Source: Thermoprotei archaeon (GTDB lineage: Archaea; Thermoproteota; Thermoprotei_A; Sulfolobales; Desulfurococcaceae). Taken from it: DNA of 7,760 bases. A program made the position numbers and the translations under genes. This document shows, piece after piece, positions 1-7,200 of the stretch (positions within the stretch are counted from its first letter, which is position 1; every line of letters begins with the position of its first letter). The stretch is from NCBI GenBank assembly GCA_003661825.1, contig QMWW01000046.1, forward strand, positions 1 to 7,760. Reading direction: 5' to 3'. Below the pieces are notes generated by a model, which did not search any database, was not told the origin of the DNA, and saw only the letters and a list, made by a program, of their open reading frames with translations.

Positions 1-10
1 CTTTTATCAG

Positions 11-1906
11 ATGTCTGCTCGGGGTTCTATCATGGAAAAATTAGCAGAGAGTGCAGAGTTTCGGAGCGATCCATTAGAAGAATACTATAAATGGAATAGT
101 TTAGATGTGAATGAGAATGCTAATAAGCATATAGGACCCACAGGTTATTTCAGTTATTTACTAGAAGAGCATATGAGGAAGTTAATAGACATACTGCCAG
201 GGCCTGTATTAAAGGCGCATATAAGCGGCTATATATACGTTCATAAGCTACCCTACAGCATATACATACCATACTGTACTGGGCATAGTATCGCTCGGTT
301 ACTAGAAAAAGGGCTAGAAACACCTACTGTTACATCTAAACCAGCTAAACACTTCGATACCTTTGTCGACCATATAGCGAACTATCTAATCACATTACAG
401 CACTATTTCACTGGTGCACAAGCGTTTAGTAGTGTAGAATGGTATGCAGGACCTTTTATTAAGAGAGATAACCTATCGCTAAAAGAGATCAAACAGAACA
501 TACAGAGACTACTATTCAACCTAAACTATCCAACACGTGTAGGTCTACAAACACCCTTTACCAACTTTACAGTAGCCTTAGATGCGCCGAGAAAAATGCT
601 AGAAGGAGATTACGCGATATACGGCGGAATTAAGGATGAGCCTTTAGGCACATACCAGGAAGAAGCGAAGAAGTTTGTATTAGCATTAACAAAGCTTCTA
701 AGCGAGGGCGACGCGCGCGGTCAGCCTTTTACATTCCCTATACCAACTATAATGGCTACTGCTAAAATGCTTTGGAACGATCCAGAGATTTTCGACGCTG
801 TGTTCAAAACTACTGCAAAGCGCGGTAGCTTCTACTGGTTAAATACGAGAGTAGTGGATCCTAACGCTACTTATGCAATGTGCTGTAGAATCAGTATTGA
901 CCGAAGAGAGCTTTTACACGCATACAATGGTTATCGACTTAGACCAATCGATGACGCTAAGGAAGAAATGCTTAAAAGAATCGAAAGACAGAGATTCGGT
1001 GGTCTATGGGCTGTTCCGGACATAACAGGTTCTGTAAATGTTACAACAATTAACCTTCCCAGGATAGCTCTAGAAGCACGAGGCGATGATTCGAGGTTTT
1101 GGGAGATCTACGATGACATACTAGATCTCGTAAAACTCAGTGAGGAATGGTTCCGCAGGAGATATTTAACACTTATGTCTAGATACCCAGCAATGTATAA
1201 TATGATTAAACTCTATCTACAAGAGTTTCCAGCGAGTCATTTCAATACAATAGGCTTACTGGGTCTCCCGGAAGCTGCAGCCATATACTTCCAGGATCCA
1301 TACATCTGGAGGGAAGGATCTAGACGCGATTGGTTAAGAGCAGCTAGTCTCATGAAGAAAATAGTAGAGCATGCTGTAAATCGTGCAAGGGAGTGGATGT
1401 CGAAAACAAATGTACCCTGGAACGTCGAAGAAGTGCCTGGCGAATCCGCCGCGGCTAAGCTAGCTTTGAAAGACATTAAACTATACCCAGAAGCTATAGA
1501 GTACTTAGCAGACCCCAGTAACCCTATTTATAGCACCAGTATTGCTCCATACTACGGTTCTCTGGATTTAAGTGATAGAATAGAGATTGAATCGATGGTA
1601 CAGAAGTGCTTTACGGGTGGTGTCATGATGCATATATTCCTAGGCGAAGAACCGGATCCAGAAGCTCTAGCCTCTCTGACTAAAAAGCTTATCCAAACCG
1701 ACCTCGTATACTGGAGCTACACACCAGCACTAACACATTGCAATAAGTGCGGAAAAACCTACATAGGCCTCCATACAAGGTGTCCTTCATGCGGTAACGA
1801 GGACATTGATATATGGAGTAGGATCATAGGATACTATAGACCAATAAGAAATTGGAATCCTTACCGGAGACGCGAGTTCTGGATGAGAAAACACTACAGA
1901 TTTTAA
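11..1906 (+). CDS. nrdD: anaerobic (class III) ribonucleoside-triphosphate reductase, glycyl radical enzyme
   Basis: Reduces ribonucleoside triphosphates to deoxynucleotides under anoxia, using a glycyl radical installed by the radical-SAM activase NrdG (not in this window). Seen in the 631 residues: ENAN at 35-38, a YCTGHS segment with C89, QTPFTN at 180-185, QPFTFPIP at 238-245, tandem cysteines C291-C292 in MCCR (thiyl-radical region), VPGESAAAKLALKD around 475-488, a zinc ribbon C577/C580/C591/C594, and the glycyl radical loop RIIGYYRP with G607 as the radical site. The order and spacing match NrdD. No ATP-cone allosteric domain precedes ENAN. However, the frame stays open to base 2, so the true start, and perhaps a cone, could lie left of the window; ATG at 11 and ATG at 32 are the visible starts, neither with a clear Shine-Dalgarno. 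E. coli NrdD is about 710 residues. Dcd follows 105 bases downstream on the same strand. Product assignment is very secure; the 5' end is not. Confidence 0.95.
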   Translation: MSARGSIMEKLAESAEFRSDPLEEYYKWNSLDVNENANKHIGPTGYFSYLLEEHMRKLIDILPGPVLKAHISGYIYVHKLPYSIYIPYCTGHSIARLLEKGLETPTVTSKPAKHFDTFVDHIANYLITLQHYFTGAQAFSSVEWYAGPFIKRDNLSLKEIKQNIQRLLFNLNYPTRVGLQTPFTNFTVALDAPRKMLEGDYAIYGGIKDEPLGTYQEEAKKFVLALTKLLSEGDARGQPFTFPIPTIMATAKMLWNDPEIFDAVFKTTAKRGSFYWLNTRVVDPNATYAMCCRISIDRRELLHAYNGYRLRPIDDAKEEMLKRIERQRFGGLWAVPDITGSVNVTTINLPRIALEARGDDSRFWEIYDDILDLVKLSEEWFRRRYLTLMSRYPAMYNMIKLYLQEFPASHFNTIGLLGLPEAAAIYFQDPYIWREGSRRDWLRAASLMKKIVEHAVNRAREWMSKTNVPWNVEEVPGESAAAKLALKDIKLYPEAIEYLADPSNPIYSTSIAPYYGSLDLSDRIEIESMVQKCFTGGVMMHIFLGEEPDPEALASLTKKLIQTDLVYWSYTPALTHCNKCGKTYIGLHTRCPSCGNEDIDIWSRIIGYYRPIRNWNPYRRREFWMRKHYRF

Positions 1907-1972
1907 TAGGTCAATTTAATACCGATCTCTTTTCAGGAATATTATTATCGTATCAAATCCCTATGGTTTTCC

Positions 1973-1990
1973 CGAAACAAACTTATAAGT
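1973..1990 (+). promoter_or_regulatory. TATA/BRE promoter candidate for dcd
   Basis: A purine-rich BRE-like stretch (cgaaacaa, 1973-1980) is followed by cttataagt at 1982-1990. The TATA centre near 1986 predicts transcription starting around 2010-2014, essentially at the dcd ATG (2012). That would give a leaderless mRNA and let dcd be transcribed separately from nrdD. An alternative weaker AT-rich element at 1941-1949 would give a longer leader. Inferred from motif and spacing only. Confidence 0.5.
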
Positions 1991-1994
1991 AGCT

Positions 1995-2001
1995 AAGGAG
2001 G
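1995..2001 (+). promoter_or_regulatory. Shine-Dalgarno site before dcd
   Basis: AAGGAGG lies 10 bases before the ATG at 2012 and is complementary to the 3' end of archaeal 16S rRNA. It supports that start codon. It would be absent from a transcript initiated by the nearest TATA box, so it implies read-through from nrdD or an upstream promoter. Confidence 0.6.
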
Positions 2002-2011
2002 CGCGGTAAAA

Positions 2012-2548
2012 ATGATTTTGAGCGATTGGGATATACGCGTATATGTTGAGAAAGGTTTATTGGTAATTCGACCGCTATTTCCCGATACTATTAGAGAGAA
2101 CGGCGTTGACCTCAGGTTTGGCAATCAATTCTGTAGGTTTAGACGCGATCTAAATGCAGTTATTGATACTAAGAGTGATGAAGTCTCTGAATTCCTAGTA
2201 TGCGAAGAAGTAAGCGAGGAAACAGGGTTTACCATAAACCCGTTAGAGCATGTCTTAGCAACTACACTTGAATGGATCGAGCTTCCTCACGACTTAGTGG
2301 GCTTTGTCAATTTGCGTAGTACCTTTGCAAGGTATTCACTGTATATTCCGCCAACCATTATAGACGCGGGATTCAAAGGTCAGATAACGATAGAGCTCGT
2401 TGGAGGAAGTTGCCCTGTTCGTGTTTATCCCGGTCAAAGATTTCTCCACATAATATTTGCTAGAACCAGTAGTCCTGTTTATAGGCCCTATAGCGGTAAA
2501 TATCAGGAACAAAAAGGAGTAACTCCACCCAAACCTGATCTAGAGTAA
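2012..2548 (+). CDS. dcd: dCTP deaminase (dUTPase-fold)
   Basis: Deaminates dCTP to dUTP (or directly to dUMP in bifunctional archaeal forms), feeding thymidylate synthesis; a soluble trimeric enzyme of the dUTPase superfamily. Seen in the 178 residues: an N-terminal substrate motif RENGVDLRFG at 29-38, the signature RSTFAR at 102-107 (family RSSxAR), TIIDAGFKGQITIEL at 115-129 with E128 aligned to the catalytic glutamate (E138 in E. coli Dcd), PGQRF at 140-144, and a C-terminal YSGKYQEQKG lid segment at 160-169. Length is normal for archaeal Dcd. Whether it also hydrolyses the triphosphate (dUMP-forming type) cannot be decided by eye. Start ATG is supported by AAGGAGG 10 bases upstream. It follows nrdD, so the pair links reduction of CTP to the dU/dT branch. 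Its stop codon directly abuts the 3' end of a tRNA gene on the other strand. Confidence 0.93.
   Translation: MILSDWDIRVYVEKGLLVIRPLFPDTIRENGVDLRFGNQFCRFRRDLNAVIDTKSDEVSEFLVCEEVSEETGFTINPLEHVLATTLEWIELPHDLVGFVNLRSTFARYSLYIPPTIIDAGFKGQITIELVGGSCPVRVYPGQRFLHIIFARTSSPVYRPYSGKYQEQKGVTPPKPDLE
2511..2515 (-). terminator. T-run, candidate terminator of tRNA-Glu inside dcd
   Basis: On the minus strand this reads CTCCTTTTTGTTCC, a five-T run about 35 bases beyond the tRNA-Glu 3' end. Archaeal transcription commonly stops at such runs. It lies inside the last codons of dcd, so the tRNA precursor would have an antisense overlap with dcd mRNA. Confidence 0.35.
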
Positions 2549-2657
2549 TGCCGCCGCCGGGATTTGAACCCGGGTTTCCCGCGCACCGGGCTAAGATAAC
2601 CCGGTTCGACACGGGCTCGAGAGGCCCGCATACTTGGCCGGGCTATACTACGGCGGC
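2549..2657 (-). tRNA. tRNA-Glu (anticodon CTC) with a 34-base non-canonical intron
   Basis: The minus strand folds as a complete cloverleaf: acceptor GCCGCCG (2651-2657) with CGGCGGC (2550-2556), discriminator A at 2549, D-arm with GTAT stems around AGCCCGGCCAA, anticodon stem CGGGC/GCCCG around loop CTCTCGA (2617-2623), and T-arm CCGGG-TTCAAAT-CCCGG. The anticodon at 2619-2621 reads CTC, decoding GAG. Between anticodon stem and T-stem lie 38 bases instead of the 4 usual for tRNA-Glu, so 34 are intronic. Removing 2576-2609 gives variable region TGAC and a 75-base mature tRNA. CCA is not encoded. The 3' end touches the dcd stop codon. Confidence 0.95.
2576..2609 (-). other. non-canonical tRNA intron (position 45/46) with relaxed bulge-helix-bulge
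   Basis: Boundaries were found by folding the minus strand. The four exon bases CCCG (positions 40-43) pair with CGGG near the intron 3' end to form the 4-bp central helix. Three-base bulges TG^T and AA^A flank it, each cut after the second base. The inner helix is CG/CG, one A-G mismatch, then ACCGGG/CCCGGT closing a loop of nine bases. The outer exon-exon helix is almost absent, so this is the relaxed form expected for introns outside position 37/38, handled by the crenarchaeal heteromeric splicing endonuclease. The central helix uses the same CCCG that forms the mature anticodon stem, so precursor and mature folds compete. Confidence 0.8.
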
Positions 2658-2687
2658 TCCTATTCCTATTATTGAATTATGTTAGGG

Positions 2688-2692
2688 TTTTT
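2688..2692 (+). terminator. T-run, candidate terminator for dcd transcripts
   Basis: GGGTTTTTAATAATTT begins the first clear T-run after dcd on the plus strand, about 140 bases beyond the stop codon. If used, the dcd 3' untranslated region covers the whole antisense of tRNA-Glu. It overlaps the AT-rich element that also looks like the tRNA-Glu promoter. Confidence 0.35.
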
Positions 2693-2703
2693 AATAATTT
2701 AAG
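2690..2703 (-). promoter_or_regulatory. TATA-like element for tRNA-Glu
   Basis: The minus strand reads CTTAAATTATTAAA. Its centre is about 40 bases before the first tRNA base (2657), close to the 38-base spacing of the better TATA box of tRNA-Gly in this window. That would start the transcript about 12 bases before the tRNA. Confidence 0.45.
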
Positions 2704-2741
2704 GTTGTAAATGTTCGGTACAATTATGCCTAGAAGTAAGT

Positions 2742-3185
2742 TCAGCGTTCAACAGCTTCTCCAGAGCTTTTAGTTCCCTGTAGAACTCTTTTAGTGTAGC
2801 GCTTAAGTATCCGAACTATCTCTTTCCTCCATATAACTAATAATAATATTACTAAGATTTGCCCTAAGTCAGGGCTCACAGCCGAGTATTCACTAGTATT
2901 CTCTTCGATCACTATCAACGGATACAAAAACACGTATTCATATAGAGAAACTCTATACAGTACATAATAATGCAACATCGTTGCTAAAGCTGCTAGAACT
3001 GTTAATAATTTTTTAGCAGTGTTCTTTATATCGAACAAAGTCCCCATAACAAGTAGAAGTAACAATAAGATACACAAAATTTGGCTTAGCTCATATACAG
3101 GATCCACTTCGCTAGGCGGTATATTTAATAGCTGAATCAGTAGAGTCAATATATAGCACCCTACTAGACTGCTATACTTGCTCAT
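2742..3185 (-). CDS. hypothetical integral membrane protein, about four transmembrane helices
   Basis: I do not recognise a family. The 147-residue product has hydrophobic segments at about 6-22, 33-51, 58-78 and 106-120, plus a semi-hydrophobic aromatic stretch at 83-94 (YEYVFLYPLIVI). Charge distribution fits the positive-inside rule: the loop between helices 2 and 3 (DIKNTAKK) and the C-terminus (RKEIVRILKRYTKR, 120-133) are basic and probably cytoplasmic, while the 23-32 loop and the EENTSEY loop are acidic and probably outside. No catalytic or ligand motif is visible, and there is no distinct signal peptide. The ATG start at 3185 is divergent from the alcohol dehydrogenase across 24 bases and has no Shine-Dalgarno, consistent with a leaderless message. 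tRNA-Glu lies 84 bases downstream on the same strand. It is probably a real gene, given length, helix pattern and tight packing. Confidence 0.7.
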   Translation of the reverse strand: MSKYSSLVGCYILTLLIQLLNIPPSEVDPVYELSQILCILLLLLLVMGTLFDIKNTAKKLLTVLAALATMLHYYVLYRVSLYEYVFLYPLIVIEENTSEYSAVSPDLGQILVILLLVIWRKEIVRILKRYTKRVLQGTKSSGEAVER

Positions 3186-3235
3186 TACACTTAAATGGTG
3201 TAGAAGTTTATGAAGGCAATGCTCCTATACAGGCA
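3160..3235. promoter_or_regulatory. overlapping divergent promoters for the membrane gene and alcohol dehydrogenase
   Basis: Only 24 bases (3186-3209) separate the two start codons, too few for two promoters. On the plus strand gctatacttg at 3171-3180 is a TATA-like element about 26 bases before 3201, giving a leader of about 9 bases for the dehydrogenase; it lies inside the first codons of the membrane gene. On the minus strand CTTCATAAACTT (about 3204-3215) or TGTATAGG (about 3225-3232) could serve the membrane gene and lies inside the dehydrogenase. Motif and spacing evidence only. Confidence 0.4.
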
Positions 3236-4214
3236 GAACAACATAGAGTTAAGCCCACTTAAACTAAGTGAGGTCGAGGTACCAGAACCCGGTCCTAATG
3301 AGGTCTTACTCAAGATTAAGTACTGTGGAGTGTGCAGAACCGATCTACATATAGTCGAAGGGGATCTTAAGCCTCTGAAGCTTCCCTTAGTCTTAGGACA
3401 CCAGGTAGTAGGTGTTGTCGAAGAGGTAGGTAAAGGGGTAGATAGTGATCTAAAAGGAAAAAGAGTCGGAGTACCGTGGCTTTACTGGGCATGTGGAAGC
3501 TGTAAGTACTGTAAAAGGGGGCTAGAAAATCTATGTGACAAAGCGTTATTTACAGGGTACACAGTTGATGGAGGCTATGCAGAATACATGGTAGCCAAGA
3601 GAGATTTCATACATCCTATTCCACGAAATCTTAATGATCAACACGTAGCACCACTATTATGTGCTGGTGCTATAGGCTATAGAGCGCTAAAGCTTACCGG
3701 GTTAGCCGAAAGCGGTGAAGGACTACTGGGAATCTTTGGTTTTGGGGCTGCAGGTAATATAGTACTAAGAATTGCTAAGGCATTAGGGCTTAAAGTATAT
3801 GTATTTACTCACAGCCCATGGAAGATCGAGCATGCTTATAGACTTGGCGCGGATTGGGCTGGTGATACTAAAAGCAGTATTGATGCTAAACTAGACGCTG
3901 CAGTAGTGTTTGCACCTGTTTCATGGGTTTTAGTAGAGGCCTTGAAAAAGCTAGATAAAGGTGGTAGAGTAGTACTAGGTGAGATCCACATGAGCCCTAT
4001 CGAAAGACTTGATTATAGACTGATCTGGCTGGAAAAAGAAATAAAGACAGTAGCCAATGTAACGCGTAAAGATGTACGTGAAGTACTAGAGTTAGCTTCC
4101 AGACATAGGATATTACCAGATATAGTTCTATACAAATTAAGTGATGCTAATAAAGCACTTTATGATCTTAAGCACGGAAAGATACTTGGTCAAGCCGTGT
4201 TAAAAATAGAATAA
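3210..4214 (+). CDS. zinc-dependent alcohol dehydrogenase, medium-chain (MDR) family
   Basis: NAD(P)-dependent oxidation of an alcohol or reduction of an aldehyde/ketone in the cytosol; the natural substrate is unknown. The 334-residue length is normal for the family. Seen: catalytic zinc ligands C42 (CGVCRTDLH), H64 (LGHQ) and C151 (PLLCAG); four structural-zinc cysteines C95, C98, C101 and C109; the conserved FTGYTVDGGYAEY block at 114-126; and a Rossmann motif GFGAAG at 177-182. After the second Rossmann strand comes VFTHS (198-202), with no acidic residue to bind the NAD ribose, so NADP(H) is plausible. GHQ instead of GHE, GVPWLYWACG, and GEIHMSPI resemble the CAD2-like subgroup of zinc alcohol dehydrogenases as I remember it. 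ATG 3210 is the natural start, with a weak GGTG 10 bases upstream. It is convergent with the helicase gene, with no functional link evident. Confidence 0.92.
   Translation: MKAMLLYRQNNIELSPLKLSEVEVPEPGPNEVLLKIKYCGVCRTDLHIVEGDLKPLKLPLVLGHQVVGVVEEVGKGVDSDLKGKRVGVPWLYWACGSCKYCKRGLENLCDKALFTGYTVDGGYAEYMVAKRDFIHPIPRNLNDQHVAPLLCAGAIGYRALKLTGLAESGEGLLGIFGFGAAGNIVLRIAKALGLKVYVFTHSPWKIEHAYRLGADWAGDTKSSIDAKLDAAVVFAPVSWVLVEALKKLDKGGRVVLGEIHMSPIERLDYRLIWLEKEIKTVANVTRKDVREVLELASRHRILPDIVLYKLSDANKALYDLKHGKILGQAVLKIE
4202..4206 (-). terminator. T-run, candidate terminator of the helicase gene
   Basis: The minus strand reads CTATTTTTAACACGG, with five T's starting about 25 bases beyond the helicase stop. 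It lies within the last codons of the alcohol dehydrogenase gene. The reciprocal plus-strand run CCTTTTC (4239-4244), inside the helicase end, could stop dehydrogenase transcripts, so the two messages probably overlap at their 3' ends. The 17-base gap also holds the perfect palindrome CAAGCTTG (4217-4224), too short to call a terminator hairpin. Confidence 0.35.
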
Positions 4215-4231
4215 CACAAGCTTGGAGCATC

Positions 4232-7200
4232 TCAAAGCCTTTTCTTGCTAAGGGTTTCTATGATCAAATATGCTAAGTATGTTTTCTTTGCCTGTAATTC
4301 TAAGTAGCGTCTTATTAGCTTAGAAGAATTTTTGCTAAGAGAAAACCCTCCGATCCTACTAACTATTTCCTGTATTTTTTGTGGTATGACCTCATCTTCT
4401 TCTCCTATAGCAGTAGCTAATGCATCATACGAGAAAGGTTTTATACCCTGCTTCTCCGCTAATACACTTAAGTCCAGTACTTTGTCTTCAAACTTCTCGA
4501 TAAGTAAGACTAATTGCTTAAGATTAGCTAGTTTAAGTTGACGTAATACCGCCTCCCTATTAGCGACTATCAATTTATAATCATCGTATAAGATCCAGTC
4601 CATAACCTTCTTCTCGATCTCGAGAAGATCTTGAGGAGGCCTTATGTACGGTATAGGGGGATATAACGCTGTAGCACTTTCAGTTTCTTCGCCGTTAAAT
4701 ACAGCAAGCGCTACTAGTATCTTAGGCGCCTCTGAATCTTCATCTATAACTTCAGCCATAGGTGATAGTGATAGCAATCTAAGTGCTGGGCTGGGTTTAG
4801 GTAATGTCAGTTCCCGTTTGCCAACCATTATTCTTATTTTATCGAGAGCAAGAATGTAGTCTATTAGCCTAATTATCTGACTACGTACTAATTCCCAATT
4901 TAACTCGTAGGAGATCAGAATTGAATATGCAAGTTCATCGATCTCAGCTAGCAGTATGGGATCTAATTCGTCAAACCTGTATTTCTGTACCTTTTTCCTT
5001 ACATCAAGCCAGTCAATCGATTCTATTATTCCAGCCGCTTCGGGTTCGTGGAGGCTAAAATACTTGTATTCACCAAGCTTTATAACATCATACATTATTG
5101 TTTCAAAAGCTACTCCATAGACTCTCCTAAGGATGATCATTAGGGAGGCTAGAGCTAGTCTCATCAGTTCGCTGTTTTCACCTGGTTCGACGCTGTATAG
5201 ATATCCATATGTGTAATCGCGGTACTCTCCCCCGGTCGGCTTGGGTACATATATCTGTCTTCTGTCGTAGTAAACATGTATATGATCCCCTAGTACCTTA
5301 ACCCTAGGTTTTTCGGAGCGCAATTTCCATATACAACGATCTGGGATCTTCCTATATCTGCCAAAACCCTTACGCGGCACATATACTACGCATAACTCTT
5401 CAGACGTTAAACGACCAGACAAGATGTCTCTAAGTATATTCGGTTTCTCGCCCCACTGCATCTTAATATATTGATACTCCTCCAGCGCTATACTGAAGGC
5501 ATCGTCTCTATAGAAGTTTACTTCGCTGATAGGCTCTTCGTATACAGCACGTACATGCCTAGTACTATGGCCGGTATCAATCCGTGTAACTATAGCTTCC
5601 TCGGAGTAATCTATATTACCAGGCTGGAACTTTTCAACAAGATCGCAGTGGCCGATCGGTTCAAGTGGGATCTTCTTTTCGCCTTTAACAAGGTATCTCT
5701 TAATACCATATGGTGGAGCGAATTCATAGAAGTTCATGCGCTCATAGATCCATTTGGCTAAATCTTCGTTAACGCCTTTAGAGGATATTACGCCAACAGC
5801 TTCTAATGCTTCTCTTTCTTTGGTACTAAGTTCACCCTTATACCATGGAGATCTGATCTTAGCTAGTCCGATGAAAAGATGTATATACATGTTCTCTGGA
5901 TTGATGAGTGTCTTCTCAATACCCATTCCAAGCCATTTGCTCAGAGCATCAATACCTTTTGCTAAGAGCTCTTTATCCCACCTCGAAAACGGTATTATAA
6001 CTGTCTCGGAAAAACCTACTTCTTCTCTTCTACCTTTTCTACCCTCGCGTTGCACGAATTCTCTCACAGAACTAGGCAAACCCAAGTGAACTATTCTAGC
6101 CACGGTTCCTATGTCGATACCTTGCGAAAGCGTTCTCGGAGAGACGATAACCTTTAGTAAACCTTTACGTGCATGTTCTTCTATTTTCTCCCTTTCCTTC
6201 TTTGGTACTAGATGGTGATGAGAAGCTATTGGTGCCTCTCTGCCTATTTTCGTTTTAACGCTTCTTACTACTTCCTCTGCCAGCGATATACTATGCGTAA
6301 AGACTATGGTAACGTATTTATCGTGTAAATACGCGCTTAATACTTCAGATGGGTCTATAGAGAGAGATGGAGTCTCTACCCCTATCGACTGTAGTACTAG
6401 TAACCACTTGTATGTGTCCCTCGAAAAATACTCATAAGATTCTAAAGCTTTCGATAGTTCTTCGTAAAGAGAGCGGTTCCTCGCTTTTTCAAGAATCGCT
6501 CTCCTTTTTTCACGGAGTTTATTCCATAGAGCTTTAATGTTCTTACCTAATACTATGTAAACATGGTTTTCTATATTGAATGGCTTTCCTCTAACTATGG
6601 TTGTTTTCCTTCCAGTTACTTTCTCTAGATATCTTCCTAGATCATCCGGGTTAGAAAGAGTGGCCGTAAGTACAACTATTTGTGGAGCCTCATCGCTAAT
6701 ATCGCATATTATTTTAATTAATGCTAGTAAAAGAGCTATACTACGGGGTCCGTAGAAGTCTATTTCATCAACTATTAGCAGGTTAAGGCCTTTGTAAAAT
6801 CTATGTAAAAGTGACTTTCTGGGATTAATGAGAAGTTTCTTTATATCGTGTAAGATAAATGCAGGATTAGATATCACGATGTTTACCGTATTAATTACTT
6901 GTTTAAGCCAGCTTCTTCCACGTGTAGCTATGTATTCTGCTTTTTTAACGCTATCTATCTGAAGCACCTCCTTACCTATCAGCGAGAGATATCTTGAGAT
7001 CCTCTTGATCTGATCATTCGCTAGAGCTAACGTAGGATATAAAGCTAATACCTTGAACCCCCGGCTTTCTTTGATCTTACTTATAGCATACAGGATCCAA
7101 GCCTCAGTCTTTCCGCTACCAGTTCCAGAGATAAGAATAAGGTTGTTACCTTCAACCAATGCATTATATCCAGCAAATTGATGTTTGTACAGATTAAAAC

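Noticed and set aside
1237..1476. Minus-strand open frame of 79 codons inside nrdD
   Set aside because: It lies wholly within a conserved part of nrdD, has no motif, and is explained as an antisense shadow.
2549..2657. Canonical 37/38 intron in tRNA-Glu using the second AGCCCG copy
   Set aside because: It would leave a variable region of about 13 bases, and the required central helix (GCCC with GCCC) cannot pair. The 45/46 solution pairs perfectly.
3399..3407. GHQ instead of GHE at the dehydrogenase catalytic zinc site as a damaged active site
   Set aside because: The zinc ligands C42, H64 and C151 are all present, and GHQ is, as I recall, normal in this CAD2-like subgroup.
4217..4224. Palindrome CAAGCTTG between the convergent genes as a hairpin terminator
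   Set aside because: It is only eight bases with no loop and no following T-run, so it is not a credible hairpin.
4332..6089. Four plus-strand open frames of 69-111 codons (4332-4541, 4644-4859, 5471-5761, 5754-6089)
   Set aside because: All are antisense to the helicase, serine/leucine/isoleucine-rich or without domains, and their composition follows from the helicase codons.
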